Source: Paenibacillus sp. Soil787
Lineage (GTDB): Bacteria; Bacillota; Bacilli; Paenibacillales; NBRC-103111
Length of the DNA: 46,027 nucleotides
Direction: 5' to 3'
Assembly (NCBI RefSeq): GCF_001429545.1
Contig: NZ_LMSP01000026.1
Span: 1 to 46,027 of the forward strand
How positions within the stretch are numbered: position 1 is the first letter of the stretch; every line of letters begins with the position of its first letter. Under the pieces are notes generated by a model, which worked only from the letters and a program-made list of their open reading frames with translations, had not been told where the DNA came from and ran no database searches. Both the position numbers and the translations under genes were made by a program. Positions 8,805 through 17,386 of the stretch are shown in pieces.

Positions 8805-8899
8805 ATTGGTAATCACGATAGCTCATCGAAATCGAAGTTGCCTAGTTAACTGTGGTTAAAGCTTACTTTGGGCACTTTGAACTCATTTTATCGAAGTAG

Positions 8900-9060
8900 C
8901 AATCGTTATTAATGGACATTAAAAAAGATGCCCCCCGGCGAATACCGAATAATGGAGCTATCTTGTAGAAAAGAAGAGGGGTGGGTGTGAGGGTGGAAAG
9001 GCGCTTTGCAGTGGGCCCCGCATCCATCCCTCCTCTTGCTCAAATGATGGGTTTACATGC
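8900..9060 (+). ncRNA. Candidate structured RNA upstream of a stand-alone terminator (weak)
   Basis: No reading frame is convincing here, yet a G-rich strand (8974-8989) is complementary to a C-rich strand (9021-9037), and 30 bases further on stands a strong plus-strand terminator (9067-9094). No plus-strand gene precedes it after phoU, which has its own terminator. An independent small RNA would explain the arrangement. I do not recognise the family and see no convincing promoter; the minus-strand kinase gene ends at 9096. Confidence 0.25.
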
Positions 9061-9066
9061 AAAAGG

Positions 9067-9094
9067 ACCGTCAGGGAGATCCCTGGCGGTTTTT
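9067..9094 (+). terminator. Intrinsic terminator, plus-strand U-run
   Basis: ACCGTCAGGG (9067-9076), loop AGAT, CCCTGGCGGT (9081-9090), then T's. The stem may also stop the minus-strand kinase message arriving from 9096, although no U-run follows on that strand. Confidence 0.75.
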
Positions 9095-9095
9095 C

Positions 9096-10673
9096 TTATG
9101 TGCATAAGGCTGGAATAGGAAAACGAATGAGGAAGGTTGTTCCTTTCTCACTAGACTGAACCTCAATCGAAGCCTGATGCCTGGCAGCGATGCTGTAGCA
9201 AATAGCTAAACCGAGCCCTGTCCCTTCATCTTTGGTCGTGAAGAAAGGTCTTCCTAACTTCTCTAGGTGTTCTTCATTAATTCCTATCCCTTCATCAGCA
9301 ATAAGTAGGACGACGTGTTCTGCCTCCGTGCAGGTTTCAATTCTGAGCTTACCGCCGAGGCTCATGGCTTCCAGACCATTCATACACATATTCAATATGA
9401 GTTGACGCATTTCTTTATCGTCGAGTTGAATGACAGGACAGTCCTTAAATTGGAAATGAACATGCTTGCCGGACATAACGGCTTCTGCTTGGATAAGGGG
9501 GATGAGCATTTCGATAATACGGTTGATATTTTCAGGCTTTTGGTAGGACTGCTTATTTTTGGCTAAGGATAAATATTCGGTAATAATTTCGTTCGCTCGG
9601 TCCAACTCTTCGAGCATGATGGGGATGTATTCTTTTTGCATATGACGATCGTTCTCGCGAAATAATTGGAGGAAGCCGCGAATGGTCGTCATCGGGTTGC
9701 GAATCTCATGGGCAATACCGGCGGCCATTTCCCCAACTAGATTGAGTTGAGCTAGACGAGCCATTTCCGATTCAAATCGCAAGCTTTCCGTGATATCAAC
9801 GGCAACTTCGAGCAAGCAGCTTTCATTTTCGATATCAATGATTTCCGTTGAAAGCAGGGCCGTTCGAATTTCCTTGGACTTGGTTTCATACTTAACCTTG
9901 CAATTATGGATGACATCATTATTATTCCTTGAATCACCCACTTCAGCTCGCAAGAGATCTAGTGTTGTTCCAATGATTTCATCGCCGTAACCTGTATATT
10001 GTTTCCAGCTTTCATTAATTTCGAGATAGGTGAGGTCTGGTAATCGGCGGATGGCCATCAGAGAAGGAGAGAGCATGAACATTTTCTTGAAATGTTCTTG
10101 TGATCTTATCAGCTTTTCATGAGCATCTACTAATTCAGAGGTTCGCTCTTCTACCCATTGTTCCAAAAGGAAATTTTGCTGCTTTAATTTCTCTTCCGCT
10201 TCAGCTAATTTGCGATTCGTCTCTTCGAGATCTAGCGTTCGCTTATGCAGCAGTTCACTTTGAATTTTGATTTTTTGATGATTGAGGTGCATGTTAACGA
10301 AGCCATCGACTTTCATACGCAGCATTTTAGGATGAATAGGTTTGAATAAATAATCAATAGAGCCCACATGATAGCCCTTGAGCACATGCTCGATAGAGGT
10401 GCTGAGAGCCGTTAGGAAGATGATGGGAATATCCTGACAAGCTTTCCGCTGCTTGATCAATTCGGCCGTCTCGAAGCCGCTAAGTCCAGGCATTTGCACA
10501 TCCATTAAGATTACAGCGATGTGATCAGCGGGTTCTTTTAATAAATATCTCAGAACTTCCTCGCCTGATTGCAAAGAAATAACGTCATAGTTCGAAGAGG
10601 CCAGAATGCTATTCAGAGCCAGCAAGTTCTCGTAGCGGTCATCTACCGCCAAGATTTTTACTTGTTGTTCCAT
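9096..10673 (-). CDS. Response regulator-PAS-histidine kinase hybrid
   Basis: A soluble signalling protein of 525 residues. An N-terminal receiver domain (about 1-125) has the acidic pair D11-D12, phospho-acceptor D58 in ILMDVQMP, and the conserved lysine in YLFKP. A coiled coil follows (about 135-195), then a PAS domain (about 200-297), a HisKA dimerisation segment with phospho-histidine H322 in IAHEIRNP, and an HATPase domain with NGLEAM, DEGIGI and GTGLGL. There are no membrane segments, so it reads an internal signal or a partner kinase. Start: the frame opens further upstream with a TTG at 10718, but the ATG at 10673 has AAAGGA six bases before it and begins right at the receiver fold. 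It is transcribed divergently from the cyclic-di-GMP gene, suggesting a shared pathway; this is an inference. Confidence 0.9.
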   Translation of the reverse strand: MEQQVKILAVDDRYENLLALNSILASSNYDVISLQSGEEVLRYLLKEPADHIAVILMDVQMPGLSGFETAELIKQRKACQDIPIIFLTALSTSIEHVLKGYHVGSIDYLFKPIHPKMLRMKVDGFVNMHLNHQKIKIQSELLHKRTLDLEETNRKLAEAEEKLKQQNFLLEQWVEERTSELVDAHEKLIRSQEHFKKMFMLSPSLMAIRRLPDLTYLEINESWKQYTGYGDEIIGTTLDLLRAEVGDSRNNNDVIHNCKVKYETKSKEIRTALLSTEIIDIENESCLLEVAVDITESLRFESEMARLAQLNLVGEMAAGIAHEIRNPMTTIRGFLQLFRENDRHMQKEYIPIMLEELDRANEIITEYLSLAKNKQSYQKPENINRIIEMLIPLIQAEAVMSGKHVHFQFKDCPVIQLDDKEMRQLILNMCMNGLEAMSLGGKLRIETCTEAEHVVLLIADEGIGINEEHLEKLGRPFFTTKDEGTGLGLAICYSIAARHQASIEVQSSEKGTTFLIRFPIPALCT

Positions 10674-10774
10674 TTCAAATCCTTTCCGTGCATGTACAAG
10701 CTTGTACGCACCTAACAATCCATCCCTCTCTTTTTCGGGAAAAATATTGAATTCCCTCTTTTTTTTTCGAAGTC

Positions 10775-10791
10775 TTTACATACATTTTACA
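10775..10791. promoter_or_regulatory. Possible PhoP half-sites in the divergent signalling promoter
   Basis: TTTACA at 10775-10780 and TTTACA at 10786-10791 are 11 bp apart, the same phase as in the two pst PhoP boxes. A preceding register at 10764 reads TTTTCG. Only two perfect repeats are present, so this may be chance in AT-rich DNA. Confidence 0.35.
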
Positions 10792-10864
10792 TTTGGATAA
10801 TAAAGCCAATCATTTGGTTTGATAGACTAATGTAATAAGTATATTCAGGTAAGGGATGATGGAC

Positions 10865-12634
10865 ATGAATGCTCAGTCAGAAATGAAGGAACAATTCTAT
10901 AAGATGATAGATAAAGAGTACATTTATTCCGTATATCAACCTATTATCTCGCTGCAGGATGGTCAGGTAATGGGGTATGAAGCGTTAACGCGAGGTCCCA
11001 CAGATAGTCCCTTTCATTCACCTTTGACCATGTTTCAATTCGCAGAGCAGCAAGGTGAGCTCTATTTGCTGGAGCAGCTTGCTCGTGAAAAAGCGATTAA
11101 AGGATCCATTTTGGAGCATCCGCAGCAATTGCTTTTTATCAATATTTCATCCCAAGTGCTTTACGATCCAGGGTTTATTCCTGGTAAAACGCTTGAGATT
11201 TTACAGAGATACGGACTACGTCCAAACAATGTCGTTTTTGAAATTACGGAAAGAAGTTCGATTGAGGATTTCTCCTTAGCCCAAAAGATTCTGGAGCATT
11301 ACCGTAAGCAAGGCTATCGAATTGCCATAGATGATGCGGGTGCGGGATATTCCTCTCTTCAAGCGATTGCGGAACTTCAACCGGATTTTATTAAAATAGA
11401 TCGTTCCCTCATTGAAAATATACATAAAAACAAAGTCAAGGAGTATATCCTTGAAACGTTCGTTACTTTTGCCCATAAAATGAACATTTCCCTCATTGCT
11501 GAAGGCATTGAACATGCGGATGAGCTAACCAAATTAACACGGCTCGGCGTGCATTATGCCCAAGGCTATTTGCTTGGAAAGCCAAATGAATCTCCCGCGA
11601 AGGTGCAGGACATCCATAAAATGTTGATTTGGCAGCATCGCAAAGTACAAGGAAGTAGTATGACTTGGAGCATTGGCGACCTGAAAACACCTGTGAAAGT
11701 GTTTGACAAGAAAAAACTGATTTCGGAAGTAGCGGATTACTTCAAAAAAAATCAAGAGGCAGTGGGCGCAGTCATCGTAGATGATGAAGTGCCGGTTGGC
11801 CTCATGATGAGAGACCGCTTATTTCAACAGTTAGCCGGGCAATACGCCTTCTCCTTGTTCTGGAATCGAACCATTGACAGCATAATGGATGAATCGCCGC
11901 TAATTGTGGACGAGTTCATGCCTGTTGAGGAAGTATCACAGATGGCTACCTCACGCGCAATAAACCACTTATATGACCTAGTTATCGTTACAAGCAATGA
12001 GAAGATGGGAGGCGTAGCATCCATCAGAGCGATACTTGAGAGTATAACGAATGTACGAATGGAGTCTGCGCGTGTGGCCAATCCACTAACAGGACTGCCA
12101 GGGAATTTGCAAATCAACCGCGAGTTGAACAAGAGGATAAGTGAGAACAAACCGTTTCATGTGGTTTATGCGGATCTGGATTACTTCAAATGGTTCAATG
12201 ATCGGTTTGGATTTCAAAAAGGGGACCAACTGATTCAATATACAGCGGATGTTATGCAGCAATCCATTGCGGTTTGTGGGACACCGCATGATTTTGTCGG
12301 GCATGTGGGAGGCGATGATTTTATCGCGATATCTGCTGCATTAGTGCCAAAACAACTTTGTCAGGAAATCATTCGCCGCTTCGAACAGGGTGTGCAGATG
12401 TTCTATGAGGATGAGGAGTGGGAGTATATTCGGGATCGGAGCGGCAACAAGGTAAAGAGCGAGGGAGTTACGCTTTCGCTCTCTTTGGTCGTCTGTGAAT
12501 GCGAATCTCCGATTTCACTCGAACACATTTCCCAGACAGCCGCCTTTCTCAAAAAGAAAGCAAAAGCGCATCAAGGAAGTATTTATTATTTCGAGAAAAT
12601 TGGCTCAAGTGGACTTGAGTTAGAAAGTGTATAA
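10865..12634 (+). CDS. EAL-CBS-GGDEF cyclic-di-GMP signalling protein
   Basis: A cytoplasmic protein of about 589 residues with the order EAL, CBS pair, GGDEF. The EAL domain keeps the phosphodiesterase set: E-A-L at 39-41, N93 in NISS, E126 in FEITE, D156-D157 in IDDAG, K177 in IKIDR, E213 in AEGIE and Q233 in QGYLLG. A CBS-like region (about 265-395) may bind a nucleotide. The GGDEF domain has NPLTGLPGN and a GGDDF active-site variant (482-486), which is compatible with cyclase activity or GTP binding. It therefore could both make and break c-di-GMP; which dominates cannot be read. In-frame ATGs lie at 10856, 10859 and 10865; the AAGGG at 10851-10855 is best placed for 10865. The 3' end overlaps the convergent HAD gene by 15 bases. 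Confidence 0.9.
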   Translation: MNAQSEMKEQFYKMIDKEYIYSVYQPIISLQDGQVMGYEALTRGPTDSPFHSPLTMFQFAEQQGELYLLEQLAREKAIKGSILEHPQQLLFINISSQVLYDPGFIPGKTLEILQRYGLRPNNVVFEITERSSIEDFSLAQKILEHYRKQGYRIAIDDAGAGYSSLQAIAELQPDFIKIDRSLIENIHKNKVKEYILETFVTFAHKMNISLIAEGIEHADELTKLTRLGVHYAQGYLLGKPNESPAKVQDIHKMLIWQHRKVQGSSMTWSIGDLKTPVKVFDKKKLISEVADYFKKNQEAVGAVIVDDEVPVGLMMRDRLFQQLAGQYAFSLFWNRTIDSIMDESPLIVDEFMPVEEVSQMATSRAINHLYDLVIVTSNEKMGGVASIRAILESITNVRMESARVANPLTGLPGNLQINRELNKRISENKPFHVVYADLDYFKWFNDRFGFQKGDQLIQYTADVMQQSIAVCGTPHDFVGHVGGDDFIAISAALVPKQLCQEIIRRFEQGVQMFYEDEEWEYIRDRSGNKVKSEGVTLSLSLVVCECESPISLEHISQTAAFLKKKAKAHQGSIYYFEKIGSSGLELESV

Positions 12635-13369
12635 CAATTGTTTAAAAGAACGGATAATCACGACCTTCTGTTTGCCGATTCGGCGCTCGGATATTTTCTT
12701 GATATTCCCTGGATGTATCCAGATCGCATCCATGCCGCTTGACGCGGCCCCCACTACATCATTACGCCACGAATTTCCAACCATAACACTTTGGTTTGAA
12801 GCCGTGCTCATCGTCTTTAGGGCTTTCTCAAAGATAGCGGGGTGCGGCTTTCGCGGGCCATCCTTCTCCGAACTAAATAAACGATCTTGATCGATCCACC
12901 TGGTGAGTTTCATTTTCTCCAAATTGTTCAGCAGCCTTTTCCGATTTCCGTTACTGATGATAGCCAGTTTATAGTTATGTGATAATGCCTCAAGTGTGTC
13001 TTCAACGCCGGGAAAGAGAGCAACGAAGTTATCTTCCAGTTCTTCCACCTGTTCGAAAAATGATCGCGTAAAAGCAGGACTGACGTTTACTGGCATAGGC
13101 TGGAGAGCTTTACGTAAACAAATGTGGCGCAGCTCATCAGGAGATATGGGACTCCTTATCGGAGCCTTTCGGTGACGACTCCACTCCATCTTATAGCTTT
13201 GTAGGGCTTCTTGGGTGGTAAAAAGCATTTCGCCCGGATCCCATCTCGCCGTAAAGTCGTTCATGACTTCAAGGAAGGCTGAATCAAAGCATTGTCTGCG
13301 ATCCAGAATCGTATTATTCATATCGAAAAAAATAACCTTTTTGCGAATTGGTGAGAAAAAAGGGCTCAT
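12620..13369 (-). CDS. HAD-fold hydrolase-like protein with altered catalytic motifs
   Basis: A 249-residue HAD-superfamily protein. Motif I reads FFDMNNTI: the nucleophile position D16 is kept, but the second aspartate of DxD, the usual general acid, is N18. Motif II is IISNGN, motif III the lysine in GPRKPHP, and motif IV reads VGNSWRND, where most phosphatases have GDS. A cap domain of about 100 residues lies between motifs I and II. The family fold is clear; the substitutions suggest altered chemistry or a non-catalytic role. The ATG at 13369 is chosen because AGGAGG lies eight bases upstream; the frame extends 16 codons further without a ribosome-binding site. It is divergent from polA. 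Confidence 0.8.
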   Translation of the reverse strand: MSPFFSPIRKKVIFFDMNNTILDRRQCFDSAFLEVMNDFTARWDPGEMLFTTQEALQSYKMEWSRHRKAPIRSPISPDELRHICLRKALQPMPVNVSPAFTRSFFEQVEELEDNFVALFPGVEDTLEALSHNYKLAIISNGNRKRLLNNLEKMKLTRWIDQDRLFSSEKDGPRKPHPAIFEKALKTMSTASNQSVMVGNSWRNDVVGAASSGMDAIWIHPGNIKKISERRIGKQKVVIIRSFKQLLYTF

Positions 13370-13502
13370 ATGGAGAACCTCCTTCTGAAGACCGGCCCAT
13401 TGAATAATGGTTTCCATACATGTTTATGTGCGGAACCGTTTTTTTATTTTAATTTCGTATGCTATGATGAAGGAAGTATGTCAAAAATCGGGGTGCGAAC
13501 TT

Positions 13503-16163
13503 ATGGATAAGCTAATTATTATTGATGGTAACTCTATCGCGAATCGAGCTTTTTATGCTTTACCTTTACTCAGTAATTCCAGTGGTTTACACACGAATGC
13601 GGTCTATGGATTTACAACGATGCTGCTGAAATTAATAGAAGAAGAAAAGCCTACGCATTTTCTCGTTGCATTCGACGCCGGGAAAATTACGTTCAGACAC
13701 AAAGAATATACGGAATATAAGGGAGGACGTGCCAAAACGCCGTCTGAGCTCTCCGAGCAGTTTCCGCTGATCAAAGAGCTGCTTAAAGCTTTCAAGATTC
13801 CTCAGTTTGAGCTGACAGGCTATGAGGCTGACGATATTATTGGAACCTTAACTAAGGCTGCCGATGAAAGAGGCGAGAAGGTGCTTCTCGTTTCGGGAGA
13901 TAAGGATATGCTGCAGCTGGCTTCCGATCATGTGACCGTTGCGATCACACGGAAAGGAATTAGCGAAGTTGATCTGTATAATCCTGCAGAAATAAAAGAG
14001 AAATATGGCCTCACGCCTGCGCAAATTATCGACCTCAAAGGGTTGATGGGCGATACGTCGGATAATATCCCAGGCATTCCGGGTGTTGGGGAAAAAACGG
14101 CACTCAAGATGCTGCATGAGTTTGGAACCGTAGAAGAAGTGCTTGCTAATGCATCAAGCCTCAAAGGCAAAATGAAGGAAAAAGTCGAGGAGCATGCACA
14201 AAGTGCCATTATGAGTAAAGAACTCGCGACCATTTTCCGTGAGGTGCCGATGGAAACGGAGTGGGATGTCTTCCGTTATGACGGTTTTGATGGACAAGCT
14301 TTATCCAGTATGTTCCGCAAGCTGGAATTCAAATCCCTCTTGGAGAAGATGGATTTCGGGCCAAACAGCATAGCGGAGGAACAAGTTGTCGAGAGTATGA
14401 ATGCGGTTGTTGTAACGAAAGACAACATGGATGAGCTGATTGGCAAAATAGGCGATAACGCAGCGATCCATGTTGAGGCTGTAGGGGAAAATCCGCACCA
14501 AGCTGTGGTGGTTGGCGTAGTCTGGTTTACGTTTGATGGGGAAACGAATACATCTTACTTCGTGCCCATAGAGCTGCTGAAGAGTGAAGCGGGCGAGCCG
14601 CTGCGTACTTGGCTAAGCGATGATTCCAAGAAGAAGCAGCTCTTCGACCAGCACCGTGCCCAGCTGGTACTGGCCTGGCAAGGCGTCCACCTCAGAGGTG
14701 TGGACTTCGATGCTCATCTGGCCGCTTACTTACTCGATCCGACAGACTCGAATCTTAGCTTGAGCGGCCTGACGGGCAAGTACGGGCTTCCGGGCGTCAA
14801 GACGGACGAGGAAGTATTCGGCAAGGGAGCGAAGTTCCGCTTGCCTGAGCTTGCTGCGCTTAGCGATCACTTGGGCCGCAAAGCGATGGCCACCGCGCGC
14901 ATCGTGCCGGTGCTGCGCGAAGAGCTGGAGAAGAGCGAGATGCATAGCCTCTTCTACGAGCTAGAGCTGCCTCTCGCGGGCGTGCTCGCGGAGATGGAGC
15001 TGCGCGGCATCGCACTCGATGCCGAGGGCCTCAAAGCGTTCGGCGTGGAGCTTGCAAGCAAGCTGGATGCGATCATGATCCGCATCTACACGCTCGCCGG
15101 CGTAGAGTTCAACATCAACTCGCCGAAGCAGCTTGGCGAGATCTTGTTCGAGAAGCTGGGGCTGCCAGCTTGGAAGAAGACCAAAACCGGCTACTCGACG
15201 GATGCCGAGGTGCTTGAGCGCCTTGCGCCCTACCACGAAGTCGTAGGGGAGATTTTGAACTACCGTTCGCTCGCGAAGCTGCAATCGACGTACGTCGAGG
15301 GGCTGCTCAAAGAGGTGCGGCCGGAGACCGGTAAGGTGCATACCTATTACCGGCAGACGATTGCCGCCACGGGCCGGCTCAGCAGCCAGTTCCCGAACCT
15401 CCAGAATATTCCTATTCGTCTGGAGGAAGGTCGTAAGATCCGCAAGGTATTCGTTCCATCCGAGCCAGGATGGTACATGCTTGCTGCGGATTACTCGCAG
15501 ATCGAGCTGCGCGTGCTGGCGCACATCTCGCAGGATGACAATCTGAAGGAAGCATTCCTTCAGAATATGGACATCCACACGAAGACGGCCATGGACGTCT
15601 TCGGGGTGGAAGAGAGCGCCGTTGACGCGAACATGCGCCGCCAGGCCAAAGCCGTCAACTTCGGGATCGTTTACGGCATCAGCGACTACGGCTTGTCCCA
15701 GAACTTAGACATTACTCGCAGGGATGCAGCTCAGTTCATTGAACAGTACTTTGCTGTATTCCAAGGGGTTCGCAAATATATGGATGAGATCGTGAAGGAT
15801 GCTCGCAGGGACGGTTATGTCACGACCTTGCTGCAGCGCCGCCGCTATCTGCCCGAGATCACTGCTTCGAACTTTAATCTGCGTTCCTTTGCGGAACGAA
15901 CAGCCATGAATACGCCGATTCAAGGTACGGCTGCAGATATCATTAAACTAGCCATGGTCCAGATGGCTGACCGTTTGAAACAAGATGGACTCAAAAGCCG
16001 CATGCTGCTTCAGGTACACGATGAGCTCGTCTTTGAAGTCCCAGAAGAGGAGCTGGAGACCATGCGCCGCGTAGTGCCGGAAGTCATGGCTGGAGCCCTT
16101 AAGCTGGATGTCCCGTTGAGCGCAGATGTTGACTTCGGCCTTACTTGGTACGATGCAAAGTAA
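13503..16163 (+). CDS. polA: DNA polymerase I
   Basis: Replication and repair polymerase of 886 residues. The 5'-nuclease domain starts at the N-terminus (IIIDGNSIANRAFYALP) and includes EADDIIG, SGDKDMLQL and GLMGDTSDNIPG. The middle domain lacks the DEDD residues of a proofreading exonuclease, as in Bacillus relatives. Polymerase motif A is DYSQIELRVLAHIS, motif B has RRQAKAVNFGIVYGIS, and motif C is LLQVHDELVFE. The upstream-most in-frame start, 32 codons earlier, would add a non-homologous leader, so the ATG at 13503 is preferred although its GGGGTG site is weak. GC content is clearly higher in the central part (about 14590-15700) than at either end. It begins the cluster polA-mutM-ytaF-coaE. 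Confidence 0.97.
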   Translation: MDKLIIIDGNSIANRAFYALPLLSNSSGLHTNAVYGFTTMLLKLIEEEKPTHFLVAFDAGKITFRHKEYTEYKGGRAKTPSELSEQFPLIKELLKAFKIPQFELTGYEADDIIGTLTKAADERGEKVLLVSGDKDMLQLASDHVTVAITRKGISEVDLYNPAEIKEKYGLTPAQIIDLKGLMGDTSDNIPGIPGVGEKTALKMLHEFGTVEEVLANASSLKGKMKEKVEEHAQSAIMSKELATIFREVPMETEWDVFRYDGFDGQALSSMFRKLEFKSLLEKMDFGPNSIAEEQVVESMNAVVVTKDNMDELIGKIGDNAAIHVEAVGENPHQAVVVGVVWFTFDGETNTSYFVPIELLKSEAGEPLRTWLSDDSKKKQLFDQHRAQLVLAWQGVHLRGVDFDAHLAAYLLDPTDSNLSLSGLTGKYGLPGVKTDEEVFGKGAKFRLPELAALSDHLGRKAMATARIVPVLREELEKSEMHSLFYELELPLAGVLAEMELRGIALDAEGLKAFGVELASKLDAIMIRIYTLAGVEFNINSPKQLGEILFEKLGLPAWKKTKTGYSTDAEVLERLAPYHEVVGEILNYRSLAKLQSTYVEGLLKEVRPETGKVHTYYRQTIAATGRLSSQFPNLQNIPIRLEEGRKIRKVFVPSEPGWYMLAADYSQIELRVLAHISQDDNLKEAFLQNMDIHTKTAMDVFGVEESAVDANMRRQAKAVNFGIVYGISDYGLSQNLDITRRDAAQFIEQYFAVFQGVRKYMDEIVKDARRDGYVTTLLQRRRYLPEITASNFNLRSFAERTAMNTPIQGTAADIIKLAMVQMADRLKQDGLKSRMLLQVHDELVFEVPEEELETMRRVVPEVMAGALKLDVPLSADVDFGLTWYDAK

Positions 16164-16213
16164 GTAATGATCGTTTCGTAAGGAATATGTTTGAAGTTTG
16201 AAGTAGGAAGCTT

Positions 16214-16396
16214 GATGTAAAAAGTACATCTAATTTAACTTGAATCGGCGTTTTTCAAGAGAGATGATGTAAAAAGTGCAGCAAATAAAGCAAATAATGC
16301 CCAATTCCAGTTTAAATGCCGCTATTTGATGTACAAAATACAGTTAGCATACCAACTGGAAGCAGTTCAAGTGAAATTTGCTGCACTTTTTACATC
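16214..16396. repeat. Four-box intergenic hairpin element, copy 2 (between polA and mutM)
   Basis: Boxes at 16214-16230 (GATGTAAAAAGTACATC), 16265-16281, about 16328-16344 and 16380-16396 are spaced 51, 63 and 52 bases, nearly the 52/62/52 of the element at 8621-8804. Box 4 is the inverse of box 2, and TAATTTAACTTGAA after box 1 is complementary to TTCAAGTGAAATTT before box 4, so the element can fold into one long imperfect hairpin. It lies inside the polA-mutM transcript, 33 bases before the mutM start. Confidence 0.75.
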
Positions 16397-16428
16397 TAGT
16401 CACATCACACAAAAAGAGGTGAACATCC

Positions 16429-17289
16429 GTGCCTGAACTACCCGAAGTCGAAACGGTCAGACGTACTCTGAACAATTTAATCACCGGTAAAACGATTGAG
16501 CATGTTCAGGTCAGACTGCCTCGCATCATCCAAAAGCCGGACGATATTCATATGTTTGAGTTTCTGCTGCAAGGTCAGACGGTTGAGACCATAGAACGCA
16601 GAGGGAAATTTCTGCGTTTCATACTTACCGATTACGTCATGGTTTCGCATCTGCGGATGGAAGGACGGTACGGTCTGTATAACGGTGAAGATCCGTTAGA
16701 GCTGCACACCCATGTGTTGTTCCGCTTCACTGATGGCAGCGAGCTCCGTTATAAGGACGTTAGGCAATTTGGAACGATGCATCTGTTCCCCAAGGGGGAA
16801 GATCTCACGCAGCCTCCGCTGCATAAGCTCGGACTTGAGCCGCTGGATGAAGGCTTCACCTTCGAGGCTTTTCGAGACCGGATCGCTCATCGCTCGACGA
16901 AGATTAAACCGCTGCTGCTCAATCAAGAATATATTGTGGGAATCGGGAATATTTATGTAGACGAGTCCCTTTTCTTGGCTGGCATCCATCCCGAACGCGA
17001 AGCCTCTTCACTGAGCAAGAAGGAGCTCGAACTCCTTCACTTCGCCATCATTCGTACACTTCGAGAATCGGTTGAAGTGGGAGGATCCTCCATTAAATCG
17101 TACGTGAATGGACAAGGCGAAATTGGCTTGTTCCAGCATCAACTGAACATTTATGGCCGACAGTCTCTGGCCTGTAAAACATGCGGGAGCGAGATTTATA
17201 AGACCGTTGTTGGTGGCAGAGGTACGCATATTTGCCCAACCTGTCAACCGTTAAAGAAGACGAGAACCCGAAAGAAGTTAGAGAAATAG
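16429..17289 (+). CDS. mutM: Formamidopyrimidine-DNA glycosylase
   Basis: Base-excision repair enzyme of 286 residues that removes 8-oxoguanine and ring-opened purines and nicks the abasic site. It starts PELPEVETVRR after the initiator, giving the catalytic N-terminal proline and glutamate. RRGKFL carries the conserved lysine. The C-terminal zinc finger has cysteines 249, 252, 269 and 272, with R264 in GGRGTH contacting the damaged base. A basic tail follows. The start is GTG at 16429, eight bases after AGAGGTG. The position after polA matches Bacillus. Confidence 0.97.
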   Translation: MPELPEVETVRRTLNNLITGKTIEHVQVRLPRIIQKPDDIHMFEFLLQGQTVETIERRGKFLRFILTDYVMVSHLRMEGRYGLYNGEDPLELHTHVLFRFTDGSELRYKDVRQFGTMHLFPKGEDLTQPPLHKLGLEPLDEGFTFEAFRDRIAHRSTKIKPLLLNQEYIVGIGNIYVDESLFLAGIHPEREASSLSKKELELLHFAIIRTLRESVEVGGSSIKSYVNGQGEIGLFQHQLNIYGRQSLACKTCGSEIYKTVVGGRGTHICPTCQPLKKTRTRKKLEK

Positions 17290-17386
17290 GCACGTGAAGC
17301 CTGCCCTTCCCATATGATAAGGAGTACTTAGCCTAGATAAACGGCTTACAAGCTAGTTTCTAGGTAAAACTCTTAGGAGGGGTATT

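Noticed and set aside
8485..8826. Minus-strand 113-residue frame
   Set aside because: It lies across the four-box hairpin element; its codons are dictated by the palindromes, and it has no ribosome-binding site.
14961..15578. Minus-strand 205-residue frame opposite polA
   Set aside because: It is a shadow frame produced by the GC-rich codons of polA.
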